DNA of 35,497 nt from Luteimonas sp. ANT-B3E. GTDB taxonomy: Bacteria > Pseudomonadota > Gammaproteobacteria > Xanthomonadales > Xanthomonadaceae. The DNA lies in contig LXQJ01000027.1 of the NCBI GenBank assembly GCA_001683895.1, forward strand, positions 1 through 35,497. Direction: 5' to 3'. Position 1 is the first letter of the stretch. Every line of letters starts with the position of its first letter. A program made the position numbers and the translations under genes. The notes beneath the pieces are model-generated. The model worked only from the letters and a program-made list of their open reading frames with translations. It did not search any database and was not told the DNA's origin. This document shows positions 1 to 9,043 of the stretch, one piece after another.

Positions 1-2
1 CG

Positions 3-461
3 TCGCCGCCGACCGCCGCGAGTCCGCCGCGCACGCCGCGCGCGCCACCGGTCGCGGTGGCGCGCACCGCGCCGGTGCAGGTCGGCGGCCTCGGCTGGCC
101 GCTGTCGGGCACGCTGCTGGCGCGCTTCGGCGGCAAGCTGCCGGACGGCCGCAGCAGCTCCGGTGTGCTGATCGGTGCCGCGCCCGGCGCGCCGGTGCAG
201 GCGGTCGCCGACGGCACGGTGGTGTTCTCGGAATGGATGACCGGCTACGGGCTGATCCTGATCGTCGACCACGGCAACGGCTACATGAGCCTGTACGCCC
301 ACAACGACGCGCTGTTGAAGGATGCCGGCGACAGCGTGCGTCGCGGCGATGCGGTGGCCAGCGTCGGCAACTCGGGCGGACAGGGCCGGCCGGGGCTGTA
401 CTTCGAACTGCGCCGCAACGGCCAGCCGGTGGATCCGACGACCTGGCTGCAGCGACGCTGA
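3..461 (+). CDS. envC: EnvC-like murein hydrolase activator, C-terminal part (5' end outside window)
   Basis: The frame is open from the window edge, so this is the 3' end of a longer gene; the GTG at 57 is internal. It begins with a Pro/Ala/Arg-rich linker of about 18 codons and continues into a LytM/M23 domain (GAPVQAVADGTVVFSEW, VDHGNGYMSLYAHN, GNSGG, GLYFELRRNGQPVDPTTWL). The HxH motif of active M23 peptidases is replaced by L-Y-F, and the first metal-ligand His is also missing. This matches the degenerate LytM domain of EnvC, which activates septal amidases in the periplasm instead of cutting peptidoglycan itself. The C-terminal protease gene follows 161 bp downstream, and envC-ctpA is a familiar proteobacterial gene pair. 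The N-terminal coiled coil expected for EnvC lies outside the window. Confidence 0.8.
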   Translation, partial: SPPTAASPPRTPRAPPVAVARTAPVQVGGLGWPLSGTLLARFGGKLPDGRSSSGVLIGAAPGAPVQAVADGTVVFSEWMTGYGLILIVDHGNGYMSLYAHNDALLKDAGDSVRRGDAVASVGNSGGQGRPGLYFELRRNGQPVDPTTWLQRR

Positions 462-622
462 GCGGTGCGCCGTGCGCGTGCCCGTGTTGCTGGCAAGCGG
501 GCACGGCGGGGGGGACCCGCGTTGCCGTCCGCTTCACGAAAGTTTTCGCGCCCCACGCATACTGCCCACCACCGCTGGCGGCATCGCGGTCCCCCCCGTG
601 TCGCCCTTCCCGGAGTCGCTCC

Positions 623-2224
623 ATGCGCGTGTGCCTGCTGTCGTTCGCCATCGCCACCCTGCTGGGCCTGCCGGCGAGCGGCCACGCGCAGGCGCCGCCT
701 GTCGACGCGCCCGCGCCACCCGCCGCGCCCGCTCCGGCGGAACCGCAGTCCCCGCCGGCGCCTCCCGCACCGGCGGCCGCACCCGCACCTGCACCGGTTC
801 CCGCGCCCATGGCCGCTCCCGCGGCGGCACAGGACGTCGACATCGATGCGGCCACCGGCGCCGATGACCCGGACGCCAGCGAAAGCGCCGCCAGTCGCGT
901 GCCGCTGGCGGAGATCCGCCGCTACGTCGCCGTCTACAACGCGGTCAAGGAGGCGTACGTCGACCCGGTCGACGACCGCGCGCTGATGCAATCGGCGATC
1001 CGCGGCCTGCTGCTGGATCTCGACCCGCACAGCGCCTACCTGGAGCGCCGCGCCGCGGAGGCTTTCGACGAAGGCACCAGCGGCGCCTACGTCGGCATCG
1101 GCGTCGAGGTGATGCAGCTGCCCGAGGGCAGCGTGCGCGTGATCGCGGCGATCGACGAGACCCCCGCCGCGCGCGCCGGGCTGCGCTCCGGCGACGTCAT
1201 CAGCGCCGTCGACGGTGCGGCGTTGACACCCGCCAGCCACGACGGCATCGGGCCGCTGCGCGGCACGCCGGGCACGTCGGTGCGCGTCACCGTGCTGCGC
1301 CAGGGCGAAACGCAGCCGCTGGAGCTCACGATCGTGCGCGAGACCATCCGCGTCGCCAGCGTGCGCGCGCGGATGCTCGAGCCGGGCTACGGCTACGTGC
1401 GCATCAGCGCGTTCCAGGCCGATACCGCGGCCGACTTCCAGCGCCACCTGCAGCGGCTGGAGGACGAGGCCGGAGGTACGCTGCGCGGGCTGGTGATGGA
1501 CCTGCGCAGCAATCCCGGCGGCCTGCTGACGTCGGCGGTGCAGATCGCCGACGACCTGCTCGACAGCGGCGGCATCGTCAGCACGCGCGGCCGCATCGGC
1601 ATCAGCGACGCGGCGTTCTCGGCGACGCCGGGGGACCGCCTGGACGGCGCGCCGGTGATGGTGATCATCGACGCCGGGTCCGCCAGCGCATCGGAAGTGC
1701 TGGCCGGCGCGCTGCGTGACAACGGCCGTGCGCGCATCATCGGCAGCCGCAGCTTCGGCAAGGGCTCGGTGCAGACGCTGCTCCCGCTCGACAATGGCGA
1801 CTCGGTCAAGCTGACCACCGCGCGCTACTACACGCCGAGCGGGCGCTCGATCCAGGCCAGCGGCATCACCCCCGACGTGGTGCTGCTGCCAGAGGGAGAG
1901 AACGGCGGCGCGCGCGCGGGCTACACCGAAGCGATGCTGCCCGGGCACCTGGCCGGTGACGACGAGACCGCGGGCGCCAACGCCGGTGACGTGCTCGAGG
2001 GCGATGCCCCGATCGCCGCCGCGCTGCGCGAACTGAAGCAGCCCGGCACCGGCGCCGTGCCGCGCGCCGCGCCTGCGCCTGCTGCTGCTGCTGCTCCTGT
2101 GCCGGTTCCGGCAACCGCGACTGACGCGACCCCAGCGACCCCCGCTGCACCGCCAGTGACGCCAGTGACGCCAGTGACGCCGGAGCCAACGGCGGATCCG
2201 GTCGGCGGCGACGACGGCGACTGA
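623..2224 (+). CDS. ctpA: S41 family C-terminal processing protease (CtpA/Prc type)
   Basis: A 533-residue exported serine protease. The ATG at 623 opens a typical signal peptide (MRVCLLSFAIATLLGLPASGHAQ). A Pro/Ala-rich linker of about 50 residues follows, then the N-terminal helical region (YNAVKEAYVDPVD, LLLDLDPHSAYL), a PDZ domain (GAYVGIGVEV to SGDVISAVDG) and the S41 core. Catalytic Ser355 lies in GSASASE and Lys380 in SFGKGSVQ, with the family's 25-residue spacing. The tail is a low-complexity Pro/Ala/Thr segment encoded partly by a 9-bp tandem repeat near 2155-2185. The family trims C-termini of periplasmic proteins and controls peptidoglycan hydrolases, which fits the envC neighbour. 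The frame is open upstream to 233, but that would overlap envC and lose the signal peptide, so 623 is preferred. Confidence 0.9.
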   Translation: MRVCLLSFAIATLLGLPASGHAQAPPVDAPAPPAAPAPAEPQSPPAPPAPAAAPAPAPVPAPMAAPAAAQDVDIDAATGADDPDASESAASRVPLAEIRRYVAVYNAVKEAYVDPVDDRALMQSAIRGLLLDLDPHSAYLERRAAEAFDEGTSGAYVGIGVEVMQLPEGSVRVIAAIDETPAARAGLRSGDVISAVDGAALTPASHDGIGPLRGTPGTSVRVTVLRQGETQPLELTIVRETIRVASVRARMLEPGYGYVRISAFQADTAADFQRHLQRLEDEAGGTLRGLVMDLRSNPGGLLTSAVQIADDLLDSGGIVSTRGRIGISDAAFSATPGDRLDGAPVMVIIDAGSASASEVLAGALRDNGRARIIGSRSFGKGSVQTLLPLDNGDSVKLTTARYYTPSGRSIQASGITPDVVLLPEGENGGARAGYTEAMLPGHLAGDDETAGANAGDVLEGDAPIAAALRELKQPGTGAVPRAAPAPAAAAAPVPVPATATDATPATPAAPPVTPVTPVTPEPTADPVGGDDGD

Positions 2225-2886
2225 GCGCCGCGTCACCGGGTTGCCGCGCCGCCAGCGTCAGCCGCCGCGGCGCGCGGTCACCGAGCAGCCGGCGCATGCC
2301 GGCGACGGTCTGGAATGATTCGTGGCGGCCGTTGCCCGGGAACGCGGCGCTGCGCCCGCCGGCGTGCAGCAACAGGCCGTTGAGCAGCACGTACAGGCGG
2401 AACACCACGTCGCGCGGCTGCCGCAGCGCGAGCGCCCGCCGCAGTTCGGTGCGCGTGCGGGCGACCGGGTGCAGCGTCAGCCAGAGGCGGCCGCGCGGCC
2501 GCAGCACGCGCGCGATCTCGTCGAGCGCGCGCGGCAGGTCGGTGTAGGGCAGGCTGACCCGCGACACGACGACGTCGAAACCGGCATCCGCGACCGGCAG
2601 CGCGGTGGCGCTGGCGCGCAGCAGCCGGACGCCGTCGAACCGCGCCGCGCCGTATGCGAGCGCGGCCTGGTCGATGTCGATGCCGACGCTGTGCACGCCG
2701 TGCGTCGCGGTATCCACCGGCGCGGTCGCGACCGCCGCGCCCGCTGGCCACGAACAGCTGCCCGATCCCGCAGCCGATGTCGAGCACGTCGCGCTCGTGC
2801 GGCAGCAGCCCGGGCAGGCAGTGGCGCGGGTCCGCGGGGTCGCGCGCGGCGGCGAGTTCCTGCAGGTGGTAGGCGATGCTGTCCAT
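2225..2886 (-). pseudogene. Class I SAM-dependent methyltransferase, frameshifted
   Basis: Reading starts at ATG 2886 (MDSIAYHLQELAAARD) and gives the SAM-binding motif I VLDIGCGIGQLFVASG. It then leaves frame near 2740-2750. The continuation lies in another minus-strand frame: VHSVGIDIDQAALA (motif II), FDVVVSRVSLPYTDLP (motif IV) and RPRGRLWLTLHP. Together they form one Rossmann-fold methyltransferase of about 210 residues. The second frame has no stop before it runs 360 bp antisense into ctpA, so the true 3' end is unclear and the lower coordinate is nominal. It lies 22 bp after the DUF1820 gene on the same strand and looks cotranscribed with it. A one-base sequencing error and genuine decay both fit. 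The substrate cannot be inferred. Confidence 0.65.
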
Positions 2887-2908
2887 CGACGACGCCCTGG
2901 GTCGCGTG

Positions 2909-3229
2909 TCAGCGCGGTTTCAGCGGCAGCGGGAACGCGGTGACGACGGTGTCGCCGGAAGTCGCGTCGCGGACCGCGGACGGGCCCTTCTGCAGCACCT
3001 CCTCGACCCGCAGCACCGACGACACCGGCAGGTGCAGTGCGCGGGTGTTGGCGAACTCCGCGCGCAGCTGGTCCTCGGTGGGATCGACGACGACCCCGTC
3101 GCGCACGTCGAACTCGAGCTCCGACACTTCCACGAACCCCCACAGCTCGCCGCTGGCCACGCGCCGCGCGTACAGCTCGTACACCTTGCCGAGGCTGGCG
3201 AAAGTCACCTTGAACAGCGGTCTGGCCAT
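2909..3229 (-). CDS. DUF1820 family protein
   Basis: A 106-residue small soluble protein starting at ATG 3229 (MARPLFKVTFASLGKVYELYARRV). It has the features I associate with DUF1820: the opening FKVTF..GKVYELYAR, a central GFVEVSELEFD and VVDPTEDQLRAEFA, and a C-terminal basic Pro-rich end. No function is established for the family; it is often found in gammaproteobacteria, including pseudomonads and xanthomonads. The gene sits between a rhomboid protease (30 bp upstream) and a methyltransferase (22 bp downstream) on the same strand, so the three probably form an operon. The open frame extends upstream into the rhomboid gene, but that part is an out-of-frame shadow. No catalytic motif is evident. 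Confidence 0.75.
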   Translation of the reverse strand: MARPLFKVTFASLGKVYELYARRVASGELWGFVEVSELEFDVRDGVVVDPTEDQLRAEFANTRALHLPVSSVLRVEEVLQKGPSAVRDATSGDTVVTAFPLPLKPR

Positions 3230-3258
3230 CGCCGGAGTATAGGAGCGCGCGTGCGCCC

Positions 3259-3951
3259 TCAGTAGCCCTGCTGGCGCCGCAGGCGCCGTGCGATCCACGG
3301 CCGCGACGCCCACGCGAACGCGACCCCGACCAGGAACCCGGCGATGTGCGCCGACCATGCCACCGCGCCGAACGCCGGGCCGATATACGCGAACACCACC
3401 TGCAGCAGCGCCCAGATGCCGATCAGCAGCGACGCCGGCGCGCGCACGAATTCCAGGAACAGCCCCAGTGGCAAGACGACACCGAGGCGCGCGCGCGGGA
3501 ACAGCGCCAGGTACGCACCGATCACCGCCGACACCGCGCCGCTGGCCCCGATCACCAGCCTGTCGGGCGCGCCGATCGCCAGCACCGCCACCAGGTTGGC
3601 GAACGCGCCACCGAGCAGGAACAGCAGCAGGAACCGCCACGGCCCCATGCTGCGCTCCGCGGGCAGCCCGAAGATCAGCAGGAACACCAGGTTGCCGAGC
3701 AGGTGCGCCCAGTCAGCGTGCAGGAACAGCGCGCTCAGCAGCCGCAGCCAGCGCCCGCCGTCCGACCAGGAATGCAGCAGGTCGGCCGGCGCCAGGCCGC
3801 CGCTGAGCGCGCCCCAGTCGCGCATCAGCTCGCGCTGCAGGTCGTCGGGCCGCGTGCTCGCCCACAGGTACACCAGCCATAGCGTCGCGAACAGCAGCGG
3901 GGTGGCCCAGCGGATGCCGGGGCGCTGGTGGGTGGGGATCGACAGGAACAT
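3259..3951 (-). CDS. Rhomboid family intramembrane serine protease
   Basis: A 230-residue polytopic membrane protein. The rhomboid signature is complete: HADWAHLLGN (His78, His83, Asn87) in the second membrane segment, GASGAVSAVIGAYLALFP with nucleophile Ser137, and SAHIAGFLVGVAFAW with catalytic His202. About six membrane segments can be read. Rhomboids cleave single-pass membrane proteins within the bilayer, but the substrate here is unknown. The start at ATG 3951 gives a short cytoplasmic lead (MFLSIPTHQRPGIRWATP) before the first membrane segment, as is usual. It is the first gene of an apparent minus-strand group with DUF1820 and the methyltransferase, and it is divergent from the FadL-type gene with a 200-bp spacer. 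Confidence 0.88.
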   Translation of the reverse strand: MFLSIPTHQRPGIRWATPLLFATLWLVYLWASTRPDDLQRELMRDWGALSGGLAPADLLHSWSDGGRWLRLLSALFLHADWAHLLGNLVFLLIFGLPAERSMGPWRFLLLFLLGGAFANLVAVLAIGAPDRLVIGASGAVSAVIGAYLALFPRARLGVVLPLGLFLEFVRAPASLLIGIWALLQVVFAYIGPAFGAVAWSAHIAGFLVGVAFAWASRPWIARRLRRQQGY

Positions 3952-4151
3952 GCGGGCGTCCGGTGCGAGGCCCGTTCACGATACGCGTTCAGCGTGGTGA
4001 CGCGGCGCACCGACGCGCTGCATGCGCCGCGGTATAGTGCGCGCCGCGTCGGCGCCCCGGAGTCCATCCGTGCAGGCAGCGGGTGGCGCAGAGGTCCACC
4101 CGCAAGACGCGTCCCCACGTCACCATCGATCCGCCCGGAGAATCCCCCGCA

Positions 4152-5483
4152 ATGCTCAACGTCGCACGCGCCACCCCGCTGTCCATCCTCGCGCTGGGCG
4201 TGGTCGCCGCGCTCGCCGCCGTCCCCGCGCACGCCGCCGGCTTCCAGCTCAAGGAGAACAGCGTCAAGTCGCAAGGCACGTCGTTTGCCGGCACTGCCGC
4301 CAAGACCGGCGACAGCTCGGTCGTGACCAACAACCCGGCGGTGATGACGCAGTTCGAGGGCACCACGGTGCAGGCCGACGTGACCGTGATCGACCTCAAT
4401 TATTCGTTCGAGGGCAGCGGGACCGACGCGTTCGGCCGTCCGCTGACCGGCAGCAACGGCGGCAACGCCGGCGACGTGACCCCGGTGCCGGCACTGTCGA
4501 TGGTGCACAGGTTCGACAACGGCCTCGCGGTCGGCGCGATGGTCAGCGCCCCGTTCGGCCTGAAGACCGAGTACGACGCCGGCTGGGTCGGCCGCTACGC
4601 CGCGCAGACGTCCGAGGTCGAGGTCATCGACCTCACGTTCTCGGCCGCGCTCGACATCACCGACCGCTTCTCGGTCGGCATCGGCGCCATCGCCTCGCGC
4701 GCCGACGTCACCCTGTCGCGCGGCGTCGACTTCGGCGGGCTGCTGTTCCCGGCACCGCTGCCGTTCGCGCAGCCGCAGGGCGCCGACGGCCTGGTCGAGG
4801 TGACGGGCAACGACAACGGCTTCGGCTGGCTGGTCGGTGCGCACTTCCGCCCGACCGACAGCCTGGCGTTCGGCATCAGCTACCGCTCCGAGATCGACTA
4901 CGAGCTCAGTGGCACCGCCGACTGGACCGTGCCCGGCAGCGTCGCCACCGTGCTCGGAGTGAATCCCAACACCGCGCCGCTGTTCAAGGACGGCGCCGTG
5001 CTGGCCGACCTGACCACGCCGTCGATCCTGTCGGTCGGCGCGACCTGGCAGGTCAACGAGGCGCTGTCGCTGTCGGCGACCTACTCCGAGACCAACTGGT
5101 CGTCGCTGCGCGAGGTCCGCATCCAGTTCCAGAACCCGGATCCGGACGCGGTCGAGCCCTTCGACTGGAAGGACGCGTACTTCGCCTCGCTGGGCGCCGA
5201 GTACCGCGCCAACGACCGCCTGACGCTGCGCACCGGCGTCGGCTACGACGAAAGCCCGACCAACCTCGAGACCCGCACCCCGCGCCTGCCCGATGCCAAC
5301 CGCCTGTTCTATTCGGTCGGCGCGACCTGGGCGCTCAGCGATGCGCTGGATGTCAACCTGGCCTACACCCGCATCGAGCCGCGTGACCCGAAGATCGACT
5401 TCACCACCGGCGGCAGCCGGATCGCCGGTCCGTTCGAGGGCAACGCCAACCTGTTCGGCATCTCGACCCAGTTCCGGTTCTAG
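4152..5483 (+). CDS. OmpP1/FadL/TodX family outer-membrane transporter
   Basis: A 443-residue outer-membrane beta-barrel that probably admits long-chain fatty acids or other hydrophobic compounds. A signal peptide runs from ATG 4152 to the AHA-AGF cleavage site (about residue 28). The mature N-terminus GFQLKENSVKSQGTSFAGTA and the NNPAVM motif are typical of FadL, where they form the N-terminal hatch. Alternating aromatic/polar strands run to a terminal FRF, the usual C-terminal barrel signal. The usual family length is 420-450. An upstream in-frame GTG at 4083 would destroy the signal peptide. The 200-bp spacer to the divergent rhomboid gene contains a TATAGT (4033-4038) that could be a -10 element, but no good -35 was found. 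The gene ends before a strong terminator. Confidence 0.9.
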   Translation: MLNVARATPLSILALGVVAALAAVPAHAAGFQLKENSVKSQGTSFAGTAAKTGDSSVVTNNPAVMTQFEGTTVQADVTVIDLNYSFEGSGTDAFGRPLTGSNGGNAGDVTPVPALSMVHRFDNGLAVGAMVSAPFGLKTEYDAGWVGRYAAQTSEVEVIDLTFSAALDITDRFSVGIGAIASRADVTLSRGVDFGGLLFPAPLPFAQPQGADGLVEVTGNDNGFGWLVGAHFRPTDSLAFGISYRSEIDYELSGTADWTVPGSVATVLGVNPNTAPLFKDGAVLADLTTPSILSVGATWQVNEALSLSATYSETNWSSLREVRIQFQNPDPDAVEPFDWKDAYFASLGAEYRANDRLTLRTGVGYDESPTNLETRTPRLPDANRLFYSVGATWALSDALDVNLAYTRIEPRDPKIDFTTGGSRIAGPFEGNANLFGISTQFRF

Positions 5484-5518
5484 GCGCCGCGCGCGACCGG
5501 CCTGCTGTTTGCGCCGAT

Positions 5519-5554
5519 CAACAAAAAGCCCCGCCGACGCGGGGCTTTTTGTTG
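5519..5554. terminator. Bidirectional intrinsic terminator between fadL-like gene and putA
   Basis: A perfect inverted repeat of 16 bp (5519-5534 with 5539-5554) around a CGAC loop. The GC core GCCCCGC/GCGGGGC is flanked by A5 on the left and T5 on the right, so each strand has a U-tract after the stem. It lies between two convergent genes and should end transcription from both. Confidence 0.93.
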
Positions 5555-5645
5555 CCCCGGGCCCCACCCCGTGCGCTGCAGTCACCGCGTGCTGGCGGCA
5601 CCATCTGTGACGGCACGATGCCCCGTGCGCCGCGGCCGGCGACCG

Positions 5646-8600
5646 TCACTCGCCCAGGGTCAGCAGCGAGGCGTTGCCGCCGGCCGCGGTGGTGTTGACG
5701 GTGACCGTCTTCTCGGTCGCGAACCGCGGCAGGTAGTGTGGCCCGCCGGCCTTGGGCCCGGTGCCGGACAGCCCCTGGCCGCCGAACGGCTGCACCCCGA
5801 CCACGGCGCCGATCTGGTTGCGGTTGACGTAGACGTTGCCGACGCGGGCGCGCGCGACGATGCGGTCGACGGTCTCGTCGATGCGCGAGTGCACGCCCAG
5901 GGTCAGGCCGAAGTCGGTGGCGTTGACCGCGTCGATCACCGCGTCCAGCTGCCCGGCCTTCCAGCGCACCACGTGCAGCGCGGGGCCGAAGTTCTCGGCG
6001 GTGAGCTGCGACAGCGCGTCGAGCTCCCAGGCGCGCGGTGCGAAGAAGCTGCCGTGGGCGACGGCGTCATCGACCGGCGCGGTCGCGATCGGGCGCGCGG
6101 TGGCGTCCATGCGCGCCGCGTGTGCCTCCAGCAGCGACAGCGCGTCGCCGTCGATCACCGGGCCGACGTCGGTGGACAGCAGCGCCGGGTCGCCGACGCG
6201 CAGCTCGGCCATCGCGCCGGCCAGCATGCCGACCACCTTGTCGGCGATGTCGTCCTGCACCAGCAGCACGCGCACCGCCGAGCAGCGCTGCCCGGCCGAC
6301 GTGAACGCCGACGCCAGCGCGTCCTTGACCAGCTGCTCGGGCAGCGCCGAGGAATCCGCGATCAGCACGTTCTGGCCGCCCGTCTCCGCGATCAACACGC
6401 CGATCGCGGCGTCGCGCGCGGCCATCGCGCGGTTGATGTGGCGCGCGGTGTCGGTCGAGCCGGTGAAGGCGACGCCGGCGACGCGCGGGTCGGCGGTCAG
6501 CGCTGCGCCGACCACGGCGCCGTCGCCGGGCACGAACTGCAGCACCGCCTCGGGCACGCCGGCCTCGTGCAGCAGGTTGACCGCCGCAAAGCCGATCAGG
6601 GTGGTCTGTTCGGCGGGCTTCGCGATGACCGCATTGCCCGCTGCCAGCGCCGCGGCGACCTGGCCGGTGAAGATCGCCAGCGGGAAGTTCCACGGGCTGA
6701 TGCACACGAACACGCCGCGGCCCTCGAGGCGCAGCGTGTTGGACTCGCCGGTGGGTCCGGGCAGCGCCTCGGGCGCGAACACGCGCCGCGCCTCGCCGGC
6801 GTAGTAGCGCAGGAAGTCGACCGCCTCGCGCACCTCGGCGACGCCGTCCGGCACCGTCTTGCCGGCCTCGCGGGTACACAGCGCGATGAACTGCGGCATG
6901 CGCTGCTCCATCAGCTCGGCGGCGTGCTCCAGGATCGCGGCGCGCGCGGCGGCCGGGATCGCGTCCCACGCTGGCTGCGCATCGACCGCGTTGGCCAGCG
7001 CGCGGTCCACCGTGGCCGCATCGGCGGCATGCCACTGCCCGATGCGCTGGCGGCGGTCGGCGGGGTTGGTCACGGTGATGCTGGCGCCGTCGACGCGCGC
7101 GCCGGGCACCAGCGGCGCGGCGCGCCAGTCGGTGGCGACGTCGGCGATGGCCGCGGCCAATGCGCGCAGGTGGTCGTCGTTGGCGAGGTTGGGACCCATG
7201 GAGTTGTTCCTTGCGTGCGTGGCGTGCGCGCCGTCGCCGTGCAGTGCGGCGTGGCCGCGGAAGAGGTCGACCGGCAGCGGGATGCGCGGGTGCGGGATGG
7301 CGTCGAACGCGGCGACCACGTCGACCGGGTCGCGCACGAGGTCGTCGATGGCCACGTCCGGGTCGGTGATGCGGTTGACGAAGCTGGAGTTGGCGCCATT
7401 CTCGAGCAGCCGGCGCACCAGGTACGGCAGCAGGTCCTCGTGCGAGCCGACCGGCGCGTAGACGCGGCACGGCACACCCAGGCGGTCGGCCGGGATCACC
7501 TCGGCGTAGAGGTCGTCGCCCATGCCGTGCAGCTTCTGGAACTCGAAGTCGCGGCCCGCGGCGAGGCGGTGGATCGCGGCGATGGTGTGGGCGTTGTGGG
7601 TCGCGAACATCGGGTAGAGCGCGTCCGACGCGTCCAGCATCCGTCGCGCGCACGCCAGGTACGACACGTCGGTATTGGGCTTGCGGGTGAACACCGGGTA
7701 CCCCGCCTGGCCGTCGACCTGGGCGCGCTTGACCTCCGAGTCCCAGTACGCGCCCTTGACCAGCCGCATCGGAATGCGCCTGCCGTGGCGGCGGGCGAGG
7801 TCGGCGATGAAGTCGATCACCGCCGGCGCGCGCTTCTGGTAGGCCTGCACGGCCAGTCCGAAGCCTTCCCAGCCGGCCAGCGAGTCGTCGCCGTAGACCG
7901 CCGCGATCACGTCCAGCGACAGCTCCAGCCGCTCCGACTCCTCGGCGTCGACGGTGAAGCCGATGCCGCGCGCGTGCGCCTGCCGCGCCAGCGCCAGCAC
8001 CCGCGGCACCAGCTCCGCGAGCACGCGGGCGCGCTTGGCGTGCTCGTAGCGCGGGTGCAGCGCCGACAGCTTGACCGAGATCGACGGCGTGCCGAACACA
8101 TCGTCCTGCCCGCGGCGGCGCTTCGCGTCGTCGCCCATGGCGTCGATTGCGCGGCGGTAGGCCTCGAGGTAGCGCAGCGCGTCACGGTCGGTGATCGCGC
8201 CCTCGCCGAGCATGTCGAAGGAGTAGCGGTAGCGGGCGTTGTCGCCCTTGTGGCTGCGCGACAGCGCCTCGCCAATGTCGCGCCCCATCACGAACTGGTG
8301 GCCCATGATGCGCATCGCCTGGCGCACCGCCAGCCGGATCACCGGCTCACCGACGCGTCCGACCAGGCGCCTGAACGCATTGTGGGCGTCGCGGCGGGTG
8401 TCGTCGGCCAGGTCGACGAGGTGCCCGGTCAGCATCAGGCCCCAGGTGGAGGCGTTGACCAGCACCGAATCGGACTGGCCCATGTGCCGTTTCCAGTCGG
8501 CCTCGCCCAGCTTGTCGCGGATCAGCGTGTCCGCGGTCTCCTGGTCGGGGATCCGCAGCAGCGCCTCGGCCACGCACATCAGCAGCACGCCCTCCTCGCT

Positions 8601-8891
8601 GCCGAGGTCGTACTGGCGCATGAAGGCCTCGATCGCGCCTTGGTCGCGGGCGCGGGTGCGCACGCGGGCGACAAGGTCGGCGGCGGTCGACTGGATCGCA
8701 CGGCGGTCGGCGTCGGGTTGCCGCGCCTGTGCCAGCAGCTCGCCGACGTGCGCGGCCTCGTCGCGCGCCCAGGCGGCGGTGACGGCGGCGCGCAGGGGCG
8801 ATGGCGGCGCCGGCAGCTCGGCGGACAGGCCCACGGCAGGCGCGTGGCCGGCGGGCGGGGCGCCCGGGGCAGGGGGGGCGATGGCAGGCAT
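5646..8891 (-). CDS. putA: Bifunctional proline dehydrogenase / L-glutamate gamma-semialdehyde dehydrogenase
   Basis: A 1081-residue enzyme that oxidises proline to P5C with FAD and then to glutamate with NAD+. The proline dehydrogenase half contains ETADTLIRDKLG (119-130), SVKLSALHPRYE (272-283), RLVKGAYWDSEV (376-387) and YLACARRML (411-419). The aldehyde dehydrogenase half contains PWNFP (733-737), FTGST (809-813), ETGGQN with general base Glu836, and SAGQRCS with nucleophile Cys870. The N-terminus is a Pro/Ala-rich stretch followed by a helical arm. The ribbon-helix-helix DNA-binding domain of E. coli PutA (1320 residues) is absent, so this copy should not repress its own gene. It is transcribed convergently with the FadL-type gene and divergently from the oxidase operon. 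Confidence 0.95.
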   Translation of the reverse strand: MPAIAPPAPGAPPAGHAPAVGLSAELPAPPSPLRAAVTAAWARDEAAHVGELLAQARQPDADRRAIQSTAADLVARVRTRARDQGAIEAFMRQYDLGSEEGVLLMCVAEALLRIPDQETADTLIRDKLGEADWKRHMGQSDSVLVNASTWGLMLTGHLVDLADDTRRDAHNAFRRLVGRVGEPVIRLAVRQAMRIMGHQFVMGRDIGEALSRSHKGDNARYRYSFDMLGEGAITDRDALRYLEAYRRAIDAMGDDAKRRRGQDDVFGTPSISVKLSALHPRYEHAKRARVLAELVPRVLALARQAHARGIGFTVDAEESERLELSLDVIAAVYGDDSLAGWEGFGLAVQAYQKRAPAVIDFIADLARRHGRRIPMRLVKGAYWDSEVKRAQVDGQAGYPVFTRKPNTDVSYLACARRMLDASDALYPMFATHNAHTIAAIHRLAAGRDFEFQKLHGMGDDLYAEVIPADRLGVPCRVYAPVGSHEDLLPYLVRRLLENGANSSFVNRITDPDVAIDDLVRDPVDVVAAFDAIPHPRIPLPVDLFRGHAALHGDGAHATHARNNSMGPNLANDDHLRALAAAIADVATDWRAAPLVPGARVDGASITVTNPADRRQRIGQWHAADAATVDRALANAVDAQPAWDAIPAAARAAILEHAAELMEQRMPQFIALCTREAGKTVPDGVAEVREAVDFLRYYAGEARRVFAPEALPGPTGESNTLRLEGRGVFVCISPWNFPLAIFTGQVAAALAAGNAVIAKPAEQTTLIGFAAVNLLHEAGVPEAVLQFVPGDGAVVGAALTADPRVAGVAFTGSTDTARHINRAMAARDAAIGVLIAETGGQNVLIADSSALPEQLVKDALASAFTSAGQRCSAVRVLLVQDDIADKVVGMLAGAMAELRVGDPALLSTDVGPVIDGDALSLLEAHAARMDATARPIATAPVDDAVAHGSFFAPRAWELDALSQLTAENFGPALHVVRWKAGQLDAVIDAVNATDFGLTLGVHSRIDETVDRIVARARVGNVYVNRNQIGAVVGVQPFGGQGLSGTGPKAGGPHYLPRFATEKTVTVNTTAAGGNASLLTLGE

Positions 8892-8974
8892 GCGGGCTCG
8901 CGAAGACCGGCGACGACCGCCGGCGAAGCCGTGATTTTACCTGCTCCCGCGCGCGGTCCGGCACCGGTCTCGGC

Positions 8975-9004
8975 TTGCCGCTGGCGGCCGCGCGGGGCTA
9001 AAAT
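8975..9004 (+). promoter_or_regulatory. Predicted sigma-70-type promoter of the cytochrome oxidase operon
   Basis: TTGCCG (8975-8980) and TAAAAT (8999-9004) are separated by 18 bp, giving 4/6 and 5/6 matches to the consensus. TAAAAT stands out in a very GC-rich stretch about 40 bp upstream of the DUF2244 start and in the putA divergent spacer. No operator was recognised. Confidence 0.45.
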
Positions 9005-9043
9005 CGCGCCCTCATCCGCGGCCGGCAGGGTGTGGCGACCGGC

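Noticed and set aside
233-622. N-terminal extension of the CtpA frame.
   Set aside because: It overlaps envC in another frame and would remove the clear signal peptide at 623.
1866-2224. Continuation of the methyltransferase frame antisense through the ctpA 3' end.
   Set aside because: A 360-bp convergent overlap is implausible and the translation becomes Arg/Ala/Ser-rich without family features.
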